Part shown: one piece after another, positions 1 through 8,686 of the stretch | Position numbering within the stretch: the stretch's first letter is position 1 | Layout of the letters: each line of letters starts with the position of its first letter | NCBI RefSeq assembly: GCF_002307355.1 | Contig: NZ_CP017481.1 | Span: 4,092,001-4,156,000 of the forward strand | Length of the DNA stretch: 64,000 nt | Direction: 5' to 3' | From: Pectobacterium polaris | Lineage (GTDB): Bacteria; Pseudomonadota; Gammaproteobacteria; Enterobacterales; Enterobacteriaceae | Notes under the pieces: generated by a model | The model's input: the letters and a program-made list of their open reading frames with translations, nothing else | Told to the model about the DNA's origin: nothing | The model's database searches: none | Position numbers and translations under genes: made by a program

Positions 1-805
1 CAGTATCTTGGGCATAACGAGCAAATTCACCATGTAACTCAGGCAATAATTTTCCGCCAGCCTGCGTTAACGTTTTCAATGCAGGAAGTTTCATTGTCAT
101 GAAACGCAACTTTTTCAGCATTTCATAGGTATAAGGAACGCCCGCAAGAGAGCTAGCTTCATACTCTTTTATAAAAGACCAGAATTCTCTCTGCATGATG
201 CTACGCGTCGTCAGTAGCAGCGTAGCACCTTGCAACAAATGGCTGTTAATTATCGACATGCCATAAACGTAATTCATTGGCAAATTGAGCACTGGGCGCT
301 CTCGACTGTCGATGGCAAGATACTCGGCAATATTATGCGCATTACTCAAGATATTGCGGTAACTCTGGCGTACAAGACGCGGACTGCCCGTCGAACCAGA
401 TGTCGACACCAATAATGCCAGATCCTGATGCAACGGGTATTGCACTAGCCCCGTCGGCACCAGCTCATAATTTTCTAGACTAAATATGGCATCCTGACAC
501 TGGCCATTTTCACCTTGCGGGCGCCAAAGATAAGCAGGACGGTAGGTGGACAGCAGGCGTTCACAAAGTTCCTTATCCAGATTTTTATCCAGCATGAGAG
601 GAACAATGCCATGGTTTAGAAAACCTACATATCCAATTAACGAGCCAAACGTATTTTCACTGAATAAAAACACCAGAGAGCCAGCCGGAATCTGTGCACT
701 CAACAGTTTTCCCTGAGTGCACAATTCACCATAGCTCAGTTGGCGCCCTTGTTCATCAATGGCAGCCAAAGCCGCTTTATCATGTTGATCCAGATTAAGA
801 AACAT
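1..805 (-). CDS. AMP-forming acyl ligase (adenylation domain), 3' end cut by window edge
   Basis: I translated this partial gene myself; it is open from an ATG at 805 to the window edge. The N-terminal 268 residues show an ANL-superfamily adenylation domain, with the phosphate-binding loop STSGSTGSPRLVR near residue 130 and a later region typical of acyl-CoA/acyl-ACP ligases (LTQAGGKLLPELHG). Family members activate a carboxylic acid as the acyl-adenylate and load it on CoA or a carrier protein. The neighbouring ACP and two reductases suggest it loads an acyl unit for flagellin-sugar decoration (inference). No strong Shine-Dalgarno precedes 805, and an in-frame ATG at 850 is an alternative start. 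The C-terminal subdomain lies outside the window. Confidence 0.8.
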   Translation of the reverse strand, partial: MFLNLDQHDKAALAAIDEQGRQLSYGELCTQGKLLSAQIPAGSLVFLFSENTFGSLIGYVGFLNHGIVPLMLDKNLDKELCERLLSTYRPAYLWRPQGENGQCQDAIFSLENYELVPTGLVQYPLHQDLALLVSTSGSTGSPRLVRQSYRNILSNAHNIAEYLAIDSRERPVLNLPMNYVYGMSIINSHLLQGATLLLTTRSIMQREFWSFIKEYEASSLAGVPYTYEMLKKLRFMTMKLPALKTLTQAGGKLLPELHGEFARYAQDT

Positions 806-839
806 CACTGCAGTTATCCGTAATGTCGTAGAACTGAAT

Positions 840-859
840 CGACGATTCATCGATCGTCG
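840..859. repeat. Inverted repeat upstream of the acyl ligase gene
   Basis: Arms CGACGAT (840-846) and ATCGTCG (853-859) are perfect and separated by six bases. They lie 35 bp before the chosen start of the ligase gene, so they could be an operator or a leader hairpin. If the alternative start at 850 is used, the repeat overlaps the coding region. Function unknown. Confidence 0.4.
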
Positions 860-1125
860 ACCCACACAGTGTGAGTAAATAGCCATAGACGGTAATATAC
901 CGTTGAGTAATGCAGATACTCATCATTCTTTTGTCTTTGTTTTTCGCTTATGAAGCCCTATGCTGCATGTTAACTGTTTGTAAAAGCAAACTGTGTTCCC
1001 GAATAGAACCATCTCTGCACTCGAGTAGTACACCGAGTGCAAGTATAAAGGTGCCATGCACATTGTTTAAAACAATACCAACACCATAAATAATCCAAAT
1101 ATCAAATGCCTTGAGAAACATCGAT

Positions 1126-1155
1126 ATCCAATCCAATCCAATCCAATCCAATCCA
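1126..1155. repeat. Pentanucleotide tandem repeat (ATCCA)6
   Basis: Six uninterrupted copies of ATCCA, followed by a partial copy, lie in the gap between the acyl ligase and the reductase gene. Short tandem repeats of this size change copy number by slipped-strand mispairing and in other bacteria switch surface-structure genes on and off. It lies outside any supported coding region, so an effect would be through promoter spacing or an unrecognised leader. Confidence 0.9.
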
Positions 1156-1386
1156 ATCAGGATAGGAATTAATGTTCAAAAAACAGACTTATCAATATCA
1201 GAAATCGAGCCACTCATTTAGTCACAATCAAAAAATAATATAATGCGCCACACAGAACTAGCAGCACATAGTCTTTACTGTAGAAAAGCAGTCTCAATCA
1301 AACTGCACTACCGCGCGAACAAAACAATTCATTTTTGGTGCCCCCAAACGCTGTCACGATATCAGTCAATGATCTGTCTTCTGATG

Positions 1387-2127
1387 TCACAAACCTCCAT
1401 CCACTCGAATAACCTGCCCAGTGATATAGCTGGAAAGTTCAGAGGCAAGAAAAACAGCGGCATCAGCAATTTCCATCGGTTGTCCAACCCTGCGTAAATC
1501 AGTCGCGTTTTTTGTGTCTGCCAAAATATGTGCAGGCAAGGTATCCAGCATATCTGTGTCGGTAACACCTGGTGCAATGCAATTCGCTCTAATGCCGAAC
1601 TCACCCATCTCAGCTGCGATAGATTTCGTCATTGCGATCACAGCAGCTTTAGAAGCGCCATAAGCCGATTTACCTGGATTACCATCTAATGCCACTGTAG
1701 AAGCTATGTTAATAATGCTGCCCTGTCTTTGGCGCGCCATAAACTTAGCGATATACTGAGTAAACAAGAAAACAGAGAAAAAATTCACTTCAAACTGCTT
1801 TCTCAGTGCCTCTTCAGTAGTCATTTGGAATAACGAGTTAAGAATGATACCTGCATTATTGACAACAGCATCTATAGGCCGCTTGTCCGCCGCGAGACGT
1901 TTAATAACCAATTTCATAGCTACATAATCCGTCATATCGAAACAAAGTGGCCAAATATTGACGTTATACTTCTCCGCCACTGCTGACAGTTCAGATAACC
2001 ATTCAGCGTCTTCTTCGCGCGCATGAGCGTAAATATTGGCACCATTGGCAGCGAATGCATCAATCATTGCGCGCCCCAATCCACGTCGCGTCCCAGTAAT
2101 TAATACATTTTTGTGTTGTAATAACAT
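1387..2127 (-). CDS. SDR-family oxidoreductase, FabG-like (second of a tandem pair)
   Basis: A 246-residue classical short-chain dehydrogenase/reductase. It has the Rossmann glycine motif TGTRRGLG near residue 11, NNAG near 90, the catalytic Ser in the NIAS block and the YGASK catalytic Tyr/Lys pair. The length and the C-terminal [11 protein letters not shown] match 3-oxoacyl-ACP reductases (FabG type), which reduce beta-ketoacyl-ACP with NADPH. It follows a paralogous SDR gene by 13 bp and an ACP gene, which supports a carrier-bound acyl substrate rather than a free sugar (inference). A sugar 3- or 4-keto reductase role cannot be excluded. Confidence 0.85.
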   Translation of the reverse strand: MLLQHKNVLITGTRRGLGRAMIDAFAANGANIYAHAREEDAEWLSELSAVAEKYNVNIWPLCFDMTDYVAMKLVIKRLAADKRPIDAVVNNAGIILNSLFQMTTEEALRKQFEVNFFSVFLFTQYIAKFMARQRQGSIINIASTVALDGNPGKSAYGASKAAVIAMTKSIAAEMGEFGIRANCIAPGVTDTDMLDTLPAHILADTKNATDLRRVGQPMEIADAAVFLASELSSYITGQVIRVDGGL

Positions 2128-2140
2128 AGATTCCTCGTTC

Positions 2141-2884
2141 TCACCCTATACCGCCATCGATACGCACTACTTGCCCCGTGATATGGCTAGCTTTGTCAGA
2201 TGATAAGAAAAGGATCACTTTCGCAACTTCTTCCGCCGTCCCGAGACGTTTAAGGTTACAGCGGGCCATCTGACGTTCTATTACCTCTTGCGCCAAACCT
2301 TCCGTCATTGCCGTTTCTATCACTCCTGGGGCCACAGCGTTAACACGAATTCCTTGCGGCGCCAGTTCTACGGACAACGTTTTAGTCGCAGCAATCAAAG
2401 CTGCTTTGGAAGAGGCATAAGAGAGTTGTCCAGAGTTGCCATCCAGAGCCGAAATACTGGAAATATTAACCACACTACCTTTTTTATTTCTAAGCATTAA
2501 CTTGGTGATATATTGGGTAAAGAACATCTGCGAAAAGAAGTTAATAGCAAACGTCTTTTTCATTTGCTCCATCGTTGCCATATGAAAAAAGGCATCTAGC
2601 GTCACACCTGCAACATTAACCAAAATGTCAATAGGTTTTTTGCTTTTTTGGATCACTCCAGCGCCTTTCTTTATAGCATCTTCATCAAGTAAGTCGAAAT
2701 AGACAGGGAGAATCTCAACACCATACTTATCCGATAACTCAGCAATGTACTGAGTAAATGACTCGTCTTCGGCTTGACAACAGGCGAAAACATTCGCACC
2801 TTGGCTAGCAAATGTTTCCAATGTTGACTTCCCGATGCCTTGTAGACAGCCAGTAATCACTGCGTTTTTCCCTGTCAGAAGCAT
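2141..2884 (-). CDS. SDR-family oxidoreductase, FabG-like (first of a tandem pair)
   Basis: A 247-residue SDR with the cofactor motif TGCLQGIG near residue 11, NVAG near 90, the catalytic NISS serine block, the YASSK Tyr/Lys pair and the C-terminal [11 protein letters not shown]. It is clearly homologous to the next gene (both share blocks such as FTQYI and ALDGN) but well diverged, so this is an old duplication or a recruited pair with different steps. It starts 9 bp after the ACP stop and is probably co-transcribed. The likely reaction is ketoacyl-ACP reduction or a related oxidation; the exact substrate is unknown. Confidence 0.85.
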   Translation of the reverse strand: MLLTGKNAVITGCLQGIGKSTLETFASQGANVFACCQAEDESFTQYIAELSDKYGVEILPVYFDLLDEDAIKKGAGVIQKSKKPIDILVNVAGVTLDAFFHMATMEQMKKTFAINFFSQMFFTQYITKLMLRNKKGSVVNISSISALDGNSGQLSYASSKAALIAATKTLSVELAPQGIRVNAVAPGVIETAMTEGLAQEVIERQMARCNLKRLGTAEEVAKVILFLSSDKASHITGQVVRIDGGIG

Positions 2885-2893
2885 AACGGTACC

Positions 2894-3130
2894 TTAAATT
2901 TCCACATCGTATTTATTCAGGATCTCTTTGCCTTTCTCATAGGAGGAGAAATCAATAATATCTTCAGTATCCATCATGATATCGAATGTTTCTTCTAGTG
3001 CAACGATCATCGCCATGTGCCCTACTGAATCCCAAGAAGCCGAGTCCTGATACTTGTACTCAGGTAAAGCTTCCTCTGCGACAGAAAAAACCTCAGTAAA
3101 AACATGGTTATACTTTTCTAAATTACTCAT
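2894..3130 (-). CDS. Acyl carrier protein
   Basis: A 78-residue acidic protein with the 4'-phosphopantetheine attachment motif DSVGHM; the Ser of DSV would carry the prosthetic arm. It is the size of a stand-alone ACP but differs from housekeeping AcpP (DSLDTVE), so it is a dedicated carrier. The ATG at 3130 was chosen over an upstream in-frame GTG (3145) because AAGG lies 8 bases before it. It sits between the acyltransferase and two FabG-like reductases, so it probably holds the acyl group while it is tailored. Confidence 0.88.
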   Translation of the reverse strand: MSNLEKYNHVFTEVFSVAEEALPEYKYQDSASWDSVGHMAMIVALEETFDIMMDTEDIIDFSSYEKGKEILNKYDVEI

Positions 3131-3153
3131 TACTATTACCTTCACTATTAAAA

Positions 3154-3801
3154 TTATTTAAAAACACGGCCGAGATCATTTTTTCTCATTACTCTGGCAG
3201 GATTACCCAACGCAATAACACCACTTTCGATCTCATTAAACACCACGGCTCCCATGCTAATAATAGTATCATGGCCAATCGAAGTGTTTTCCTTGACCGC
3301 CGCGCTCATCCCAACAAATGTTCTTTCACCAATAGTGCAATGCCCTGCCAACGTAACAAAGGTAGATAACACAGCATGCTCACCAATCACGCAATCATGA
3401 CCGACACTGGCATACGGCTGCAAAAATGCATTATCTCTAATAATCACATCGCAGGATACATATACTCCCTGACACAATACACTGCCTTTACCTACCACCG
3501 TACAATCCGACAGATAAACACTGGGATGAATCAGCGTAGCCAGCGTTAACCCGCTAGCTTTAACTTTATCTGCCAAGCTTTCTCTGGCAGAAGGTTCGCC
3601 TACAGCGATAACAACTTCAACATCACAAGCCATACTGATAGATTCAAAATCCCTGACGGCAATGCCTTTAAGCTCACGCCCAGGATTAAAATCATCAATA
3701 AGGACAACTTCATTCCACCGAGACTGATGTGTATTAATGAGTTGCGCCAACATTAAGACTTCTCGACCTAATCCACCTGCGCCATAGATAGCCAGTTTCA
3801 T
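3154..3801 (-). CDS. NeuD/PglD-family sugar N- or O-acyltransferase
   Basis: A 215-residue protein with the N-terminal Rossmann-like PGM_NeuD_N domain (MKLAIYGAGGLGREVLMLA) and a C-terminal left-handed beta helix built from hexapeptide repeats (blocks such as VVGKGSVL, VIGEHAVL and TIGERTFVG). Such enzymes acylate the amino group of UDP- or dTDP-4-amino-deoxysugars, or O-acetylate sialic acids. Its ATG overlaps the stop of the aminotransferase by 4 bp (ATGA), so the two are translationally coupled. This supports successive amination and acylation of one sugar nucleotide. The acyl donor could be acetyl-CoA or the neighbouring ACP. Confidence 0.87.
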   Translation of the reverse strand: MKLAIYGAGGLGREVLMLAQLINTHQSRWNEVVLIDDFNPGRELKGIAVRDFESISMACDVEVVIAVGEPSARESLADKVKASGLTLATLIHPSVYLSDCTVVGKGSVLCQGVYVSCDVIIRDNAFLQPYASVGHDCVIGEHAVLSTFVTLAGHCTIGERTFVGMSAAVKENTSIGHDTIISMGAVVFNEIESGVIALGNPARVMRKNDLGRVFK

Positions 3802-4955
3802 GATCCAGTTCCCATTGAAGCAATACCCACAGGCGGCTGTACCTGTTCCACTTGTGCAAGGATAATTGCAATAACCCTATCTTGATCTTCTTCATTCAGT
3901 TCAGCATGGATAGGTAGGCAAAGTACTGCATCAGCAACTTTATTAGCATTCAGTAAGTTAGACTCAGCAGCACTGTCTAATCCACGATACATAGAAAACG
4001 CACTAATGAGCGGATAAAAATAACGGCGAGCGAAAATTCCCGCGCCCTTCATCAGATCATAAAGCTCATCACGCGTACATGGGAAGGTTTTCTCAATAAA
4101 CAGAGGGCAGTACGCCTGATTCCAATCAATATTTTCAGGTACTTCGATCAACCGTAGGCCTGGAATGTTTTGTAATGCAGAACGATAACGTTGATAAATA
4201 CTGCGTCGTTTTGCCAACGCATGGTCAATATGTTTTAACTGCAACAAGCCAAAGGCGGCCTGTACTTCATTCATCTTACCATTGATACCAGGAGCTACGA
4301 CGGTTAGCTCATCAGCAAAACCAAAATTCTTTAGATAATCAATACGTTTCTTGGTTTTAGCATCACGGCAAATAATTGCGCCCCCTTCGATGGTATTAAA
4401 TACTTTCGTTGCATGGAAACTGAGGATAGACAAATCGCCATGGTTTAAAACACTACTCCCTTCTTTTTTAACGCCAAAAGCATGGGCAGCATCATAGATT
4501 ACACGTAATCCATAGTTATCAGCCACTTGCTGAATACGCTCGACGTTAGCGGGGATACCATAACAATGCACAGGTAAAATAGCAGAGGTAGCAGGAGTGA
4601 TCGCTTCTTCAATTTTATCTGGGTCAAGGTTACAGGTAACAGGATCGATATCGACAAATACCGGTTTTAAACCATTCCACAACAGACTATGAGACGTTGC
4701 AACAAAGGAATAAGGCGTTGTAATGACTTCACCAGTGATTCGTAGTGTTTGAAGAGCAGTAAGCAGTGCCAATGTGCCATTACTAAATAGGCTCAGGTAT
4801 TCAACACCCAGATATTGCGCCAGTTCCTTTTCCAATTGTTGATGGAATGCACCGTTGTTTGTCAAATATTTGTTCTGCCAAATTTCTTCCAAATATGGCG
4901 TGAACTCATCTAACGGTGGAAGCAATGGGCTTGTTACATATACTGGACTTTTCAT
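3798..4955 (-). CDS. DegT/DnrJ/EryC1/StrS sugar-nucleotide aminotransferase, VioA-like
   Basis: A 385-residue PLP-dependent enzyme. It shows the PLP-phosphate region FSNGTLAL near residue 57, DAAHAFG (Asp155) that pairs with the pyridine nitrogen, and the Schiff-base lysine Lys184 in HATKVFNTIEGG. The HATKVFNTIEGG block resembles VioA, which makes dTDP-4-amino-4,6-dideoxyglucose (viosamine) from the 4-keto sugar. Viosamine derivatives decorate Pseudomonas syringae flagellin, which fits the place of this gene in a locus adjoining fliC. The dTDP-glucose synthase and dehydratase genes are not in this window. The exact product is inference. Confidence 0.87.
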   Translation of the reverse strand: MKSPVYVTSPLLPPLDEFTPYLEEIWQNKYLTNNGAFHQQLEKELAQYLGVEYLSLFSNGTLALLTALQTLRITGEVITTPYSFVATSHSLLWNGLKPVFVDIDPVTCNLDPDKIEEAITPATSAILPVHCYGIPANVERIQQVADNYGLRVIYDAAHAFGVKKEGSSVLNHGDLSILSFHATKVFNTIEGGAIICRDAKTKKRIDYLKNFGFADELTVVAPGINGKMNEVQAAFGLLQLKHIDHALAKRRSIYQRYRSALQNIPGLRLIEVPENIDWNQAYCPLFIEKTFPCTRDELYDLMKGAGIFARRYFYPLISAFSMYRGLDSAAESNLLNANKVADAVLCLPIHAELNEEDQDRVIAIILAQVEQVQPPVGIASMGTGS

Positions 4956-5067
4956 TATCGTTCTCGCAAAGATTAATAGTCATAGCACTGAGACAAACAA
5001 CCAATCAGCCAGGTAAAACATAATCCGACGAATAAAGAGCACAGCTGCTGCCCTGTGCCCGCATCAC

Positions 5068-8000
5068 TCATACAATATCGTGTTCAATAGCAAGGCTTGT
5101 CACAGCCTCTCCTGCGCAATAGCGCTGCCAAACTATCCGCAAAGCACGCTCAAAGTAGGTTGCTGGTGTTATTTTTTCATTGCCGTCTATCGTTAGCTGA
5201 GCACGCAAATTAGAACGAACTAACGCGAGTTCGTCTAAACGCTGAGTCCAGTTGGTTGACCGCCGGATGTAATCCTCTTCGGAGGTTGCAATGAACTCGG
5301 ATAACCCAGCTGCACTCAATGTTGCAACGCCTTGACGGGTAGCAAGTGTTTTACCCGATATCGTCAGCGTAGGAACACCCATCCACAAAGCATAGTTTGT
5401 CGTCGTTCCGCCAGTATAAGGAAAGGTATCCAACAGAAGATCGATCTCGTTGTGCATCGCTAAATATCCCGTTACATTAGTTCTTCCACGGAAGATTAAT
5501 TGCTCAGCTAGCACCCCCATAGACACCATCTTATTACGAATATTATCGATAACCTGTTGACCTGAAAGTGCGCCAATAATCATCTTGCTGGTAGGTAATT
5601 CCGTCAAAATTTTTGACCATACCGTTAAAACCTGATCATTGATTTTTTTCGGGCGATTAAAACTGGCAAATGTAAAGTAGCCGTTATCAAGAGCCGGCAG
5701 TTTCCCGACATCAGGGCTGTCTGTGATTGGTTTGAATTGCTGAGTGAATGGCACATAAAGTGCTTTTTCAATAAACTGGGTTTCGAAAATTTCAGGCTGC
5801 GGAGCAAGATTAATACTCATAAAATAATCCATGGCCTGTAACCCCGTTGTCCCCGGATAGCCGATCCAGCTAATCTGGATTGGTGCTGGCTTCAACGCAA
5901 ACATAGGTAAACGGTTATACGCAGTATGGCCCGAAAGATCGAATAAGATATCTATCTTGTCTTCACCAATCAGCTTTGCCAGATCAACATCGCTCTTATC
6001 TCTTACAAAATGCCAAGCCGCAGTTTTTTCTCTTAAACGCTGGGTGGCTTCATCATTCAATGTTGATGTTGCATAGACATATAATGAAAAACAGTCAAGA
6101 TTAATTGAATTCCAAACTGGTTCAAGAAAATTAGTCACCGGATGTAGCCCTAAATCTCCAGAGACAAAACCGATACGTAAAACCCGATTAGGATTTTTAT
6201 CATACTGGCGCTCAGGGAGTTGTAGCTTCAATTTCGCTACTTTAGCCTCAGTACGCAGACCAAACTCGCGGTGTTCCTGGAAAAGGGTTTCTGGTGAAAT
6301 CGTACTACTATGCGTTAAGCCAAAGAGAAAGTTACTATGCAGATTCGAAGCGTTAGGAGAAAGCTCCATAATACGCCGATAATAATTATTTGCTTCGTCC
6401 TGTTGAGAATTTGACTCATAAATAGCCGCCATGCTATTCAATATAGATACATCGTTTTCATTCAGGCCAATAGCTTTTTTTCCGCAAAATTCCGCTTGTT
6501 CTAAGTTATAGTAACTTAAATGCACAACAGCTAAAAGATTCCAGGCCTGTGCGTTTGCTGGATCGCATCGGATAATTTTTCGTACCAAATTCAATGTTTC
6601 GCGCTTTAGCCCTGCGTCCTGGCTTTGGGTTGCCAGATCGTAATAGACACTCCAACTGAACAAATGTCTGGAGATAATTTGTACTAATGCTAAGGAAGCG
6701 CCTTCTGCGTCCCCTGTTTTTCTTAATGTGTCGGCGAGTAGGTTCCAGTTTTCAATATTCTCAGGATCTTTTTGTGTCAATCTCTCTGCAATATACCTTG
6801 CCTGAATGAAGTCACCATTGGAAATTAACCAAGCAATCTCCTTCACCGTTTTATCAGCAATTTTAATCGCTTTTACCGAATTCCCATTTGTGAGTAAGGG
6901 TGATTTGTACACACCACCAGTTTTAGGATCGCTGACATAAAACACTAATGCACCGATATACGACATAATCTCCTTTATGCCGGAACTTGCTAGTAATGCA
7001 TCCTGGAAGTAGCGGTGCCATGCACGAACCCTCCCCTGTAAAACACCGTGCTGATGCAAACGCCGCATAACAGGGAAGTAATTTTCATCTTGCTGACAAC
7101 CCCACAAATCCCAAGAAGCCAGAGATATCTTTTCAGCATCCGACAACTCTAGCGATACGGGTTCATGCCAGAAGTTAAAGTTGTCTTTTACCTTTAGGAC
7201 ACCAGGCAACAGGCAGAGCGCAGGCAATGAACTCTTCTGATAAACACATTCACCAAGTCTAAAATGCAACTCACCTAACCCTTTGACAAACAAAGCTCTC
7301 AATGCATTCTGCAAGTTAACTCGTTCATCTGTTTCAGGTTTTTCTGGTTCACGAGTGTTAAATAAAAGTTGCTGAAAAGACTGAGCTAATGGCCAAGATT
7401 CACCTAACGTAGTTAACACACGCTGCGTCAGAGGATGGCTGGTTGTAACCATGACGCCAGAGGCAGAACGCCATCCGTTAGTGCTTGTCCCCTGCTCTGT
7501 ATAAAACGGAAGGAAACTGCCAGCCCAGTGAAAATCGGCCAACCGAGACCAATCCGGCTCAGGTAAGACTTCTTCTGAACGTTCTTGTGCCACAAGTAAA
7601 GTAAATCTACTTTCTCTTCCAACAGCAAAATCAAGATATTGTTGCTTCAACACTTTGTGCATCGACGCACAAATGACCTGATGCATGCTAGAAACATTTT
7701 CACCGTAATGTTCAGCTAATTCTGTATGTGGCTGAATATCGCCGACATAAGTCAGGCCAGCTCCAGTGGCTAACGTGTTAAAATCTAGCAGATAGCATGG
7801 CTCATTCAGGCCCTGTAGATAATTCAGCGCTAGCTGAACATCACTCTGCTGTTCAGCCTGTTCAACCCATTTCCGTAGCGCCTTTTCCTGAGCATTATTG
7901 GGGGACAGCCCTAGTGACAGATAAGTCAGCATAGCTCTGGCACTTTCTTGCTGTTGTTCCACTGTTTCGGCCAGGCTTGTATGAAGGATTAATGCATCCT

Positions 8001-8502
8001 TCAATACCTCCGCTGTTTTCCCGCCGGGATACGTAGCGTATTTGAAGCTTATCGCACCAACAGGAGAAAGATGCTTCTGGCAAAATTGCAGTAATGCAAT
8101 TCGAGCTTCACCGCTCACCAAGCCAAAAATGCCATGCACAATAATATAATCGAACTGCCCTAACTCGCTTTCCAGCAGGGTGTTTAAATCAGTCGCCGCA
8201 AGTTGGAGATTCTCAACGCCGAGTTCACTCAGCAGTTGTTGCCCTTCTTCAACCTTTTCCACGTCCAAATCGATGCCAATAGACGAGCTCTGAGGATAGG
8301 CTAGTGCAAAAGGAAGAAGATTCTCCCCAGCCATACACCCAAGCTCTAGCACCCTTGCATTTTCAGGTGCAGCACATTTTACGCCGTGTAACCACGCAAC
8401 GGCTTGTAGATGTGCCGGCGAGGTATAAGGAAGGATAGTAGAAACAGCAGCACTATTGGCAGATGAAGGAATACCAACAGACGAGGGCGCATTACGAACC
8501 AT
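5068..8502 (-). CDS. Methyltransferase / TPR / OGT-like glycosyltransferase fusion
   Basis: A 1144-residue multidomain protein. Residues about 50-80 hold a class I SAM-binding motif (VLELGCMAGENLLPFALAYP, then GIDLD), followed by a region typical of methyltransferase regulatory domains up to about 330. The middle (about 560-720) carries TPR-like helices. From about residue 770 there is a family GT41 (O-GlcNAc transferase type) catalytic domain, with LRIGFVSGDLGLHPV, QISWIGYPGTTG, NRPKKIND, LLLDTFPYTGGTT and TLATRQGVATL. Lying 184 bp downstream of fliC, it is the probable flagellin O-glycosyltransferase, perhaps also methylating the glycan. A terminator separates it from fliC, so it needs its own promoter. 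The role is inferred from domains and context. Confidence 0.85.
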   Translation of the reverse strand: MVRNAPSSVGIPSSANSAAVSTILPYTSPAHLQAVAWLHGVKCAAPENARVLELGCMAGENLLPFALAYPQSSSIGIDLDVEKVEEGQQLLSELGVENLQLAATDLNTLLESELGQFDYIIVHGIFGLVSGEARIALLQFCQKHLSPVGAISFKYATYPGGKTAEVLKDALILHTSLAETVEQQQESARAMLTYLSLGLSPNNAQEKALRKWVEQAEQQSDVQLALNYLQGLNEPCYLLDFNTLATGAGLTYVGDIQPHTELAEHYGENVSSMHQVICASMHKVLKQQYLDFAVGRESRFTLLVAQERSEEVLPEPDWSRLADFHWAGSFLPFYTEQGTSTNGWRSASGVMVTTSHPLTQRVLTTLGESWPLAQSFQQLLFNTREPEKPETDERVNLQNALRALFVKGLGELHFRLGECVYQKSSLPALCLLPGVLKVKDNFNFWHEPVSLELSDAEKISLASWDLWGCQQDENYFPVMRRLHQHGVLQGRVRAWHRYFQDALLASSGIKEIMSYIGALVFYVSDPKTGGVYKSPLLTNGNSVKAIKIADKTVKEIAWLISNGDFIQARYIAERLTQKDPENIENWNLLADTLRKTGDAEGASLALVQIISRHLFSWSVYYDLATQSQDAGLKRETLNLVRKIIRCDPANAQAWNLLAVVHLSYYNLEQAEFCGKKAIGLNENDVSILNSMAAIYESNSQQDEANNYYRRIMELSPNASNLHSNFLFGLTHSSTISPETLFQEHREFGLRTEAKVAKLKLQLPERQYDKNPNRVLRIGFVSGDLGLHPVTNFLEPVWNSINLDCFSLYVYATSTLNDEATQRLREKTAAWHFVRDKSDVDLAKLIGEDKIDILFDLSGHTAYNRLPMFALKPAPIQISWIGYPGTTGLQAMDYFMSINLAPQPEIFETQFIEKALYVPFTQQFKPITDSPDVGKLPALDNGYFTFASFNRPKKINDQVLTVWSKILTELPTSKMIIGALSGQQVIDNIRNKMVSMGVLAEQLIFRGRTNVTGYLAMHNEIDLLLDTFPYTGGTTTNYALWMGVPTLTISGKTLATRQGVATLSAAGLSEFIATSEEDYIRRSTNWTQRLDELALVRSNLRAQLTIDGNEKITPATYFERALRIVWQRYCAGEAVTSLAIEHDIV

Positions 8503-8621
8503 TAGGGAGCAGACCTATCTCTATTCACAATAACTTATTAACCTAACAAAAATCAGGAATAACAATCGAAAGAACAGCACTGCCTTCGCAGGGCAATTAT
8601 CAGCATCACTGCAATACATAT

Positions 8622-8646
8622 AAAAAAACCAGCCCGAGGGCTGGTT
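8622..8646 (-). terminator. fliC rho-independent terminator
   Basis: The inverted repeat AACCAGCCC/GGGCTGGTT with a short loop is followed on the minus strand by a run of seven T. It lies 40 bp after the fliC stop and would separate fliC transcription from the glycosyltransferase gene. Confidence 0.88.
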
Positions 8647-8686
8647 CAGCATTATCATTGTAATGATAAAGGTGTATGTCGAAAAA

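Larger units (their letters stand above)
806..1386. other. 581-bp gap with a pentanucleotide repeat and an inverted repeat, no convincing gene
   Basis: This separates the acyl ligase from the reductase upstream of it on the same strand. It contains the ATCCA tandem repeat (1126-1155) and an inverted repeat at 840-859. A 67-codon minus-strand reading frame (948-1151) begins inside the repeat but has no recognisable domain. The stretch is AT-rich and could hold a promoter for the ligase or the decayed remains of a gene. Confidence 0.5.

Noticed and set aside
948..1151. 67-codon minus-strand frame starting in the ATCCA repeat
   Set aside because: No recognisable domain, start inside a slippage-prone repeat and no good ribosome site; kept only as part of the gap description.
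1126..1155. CRISPR-like repeat
   Set aside because: Units are five bases and contiguous, with no spacers; it is a simple tandem repeat.
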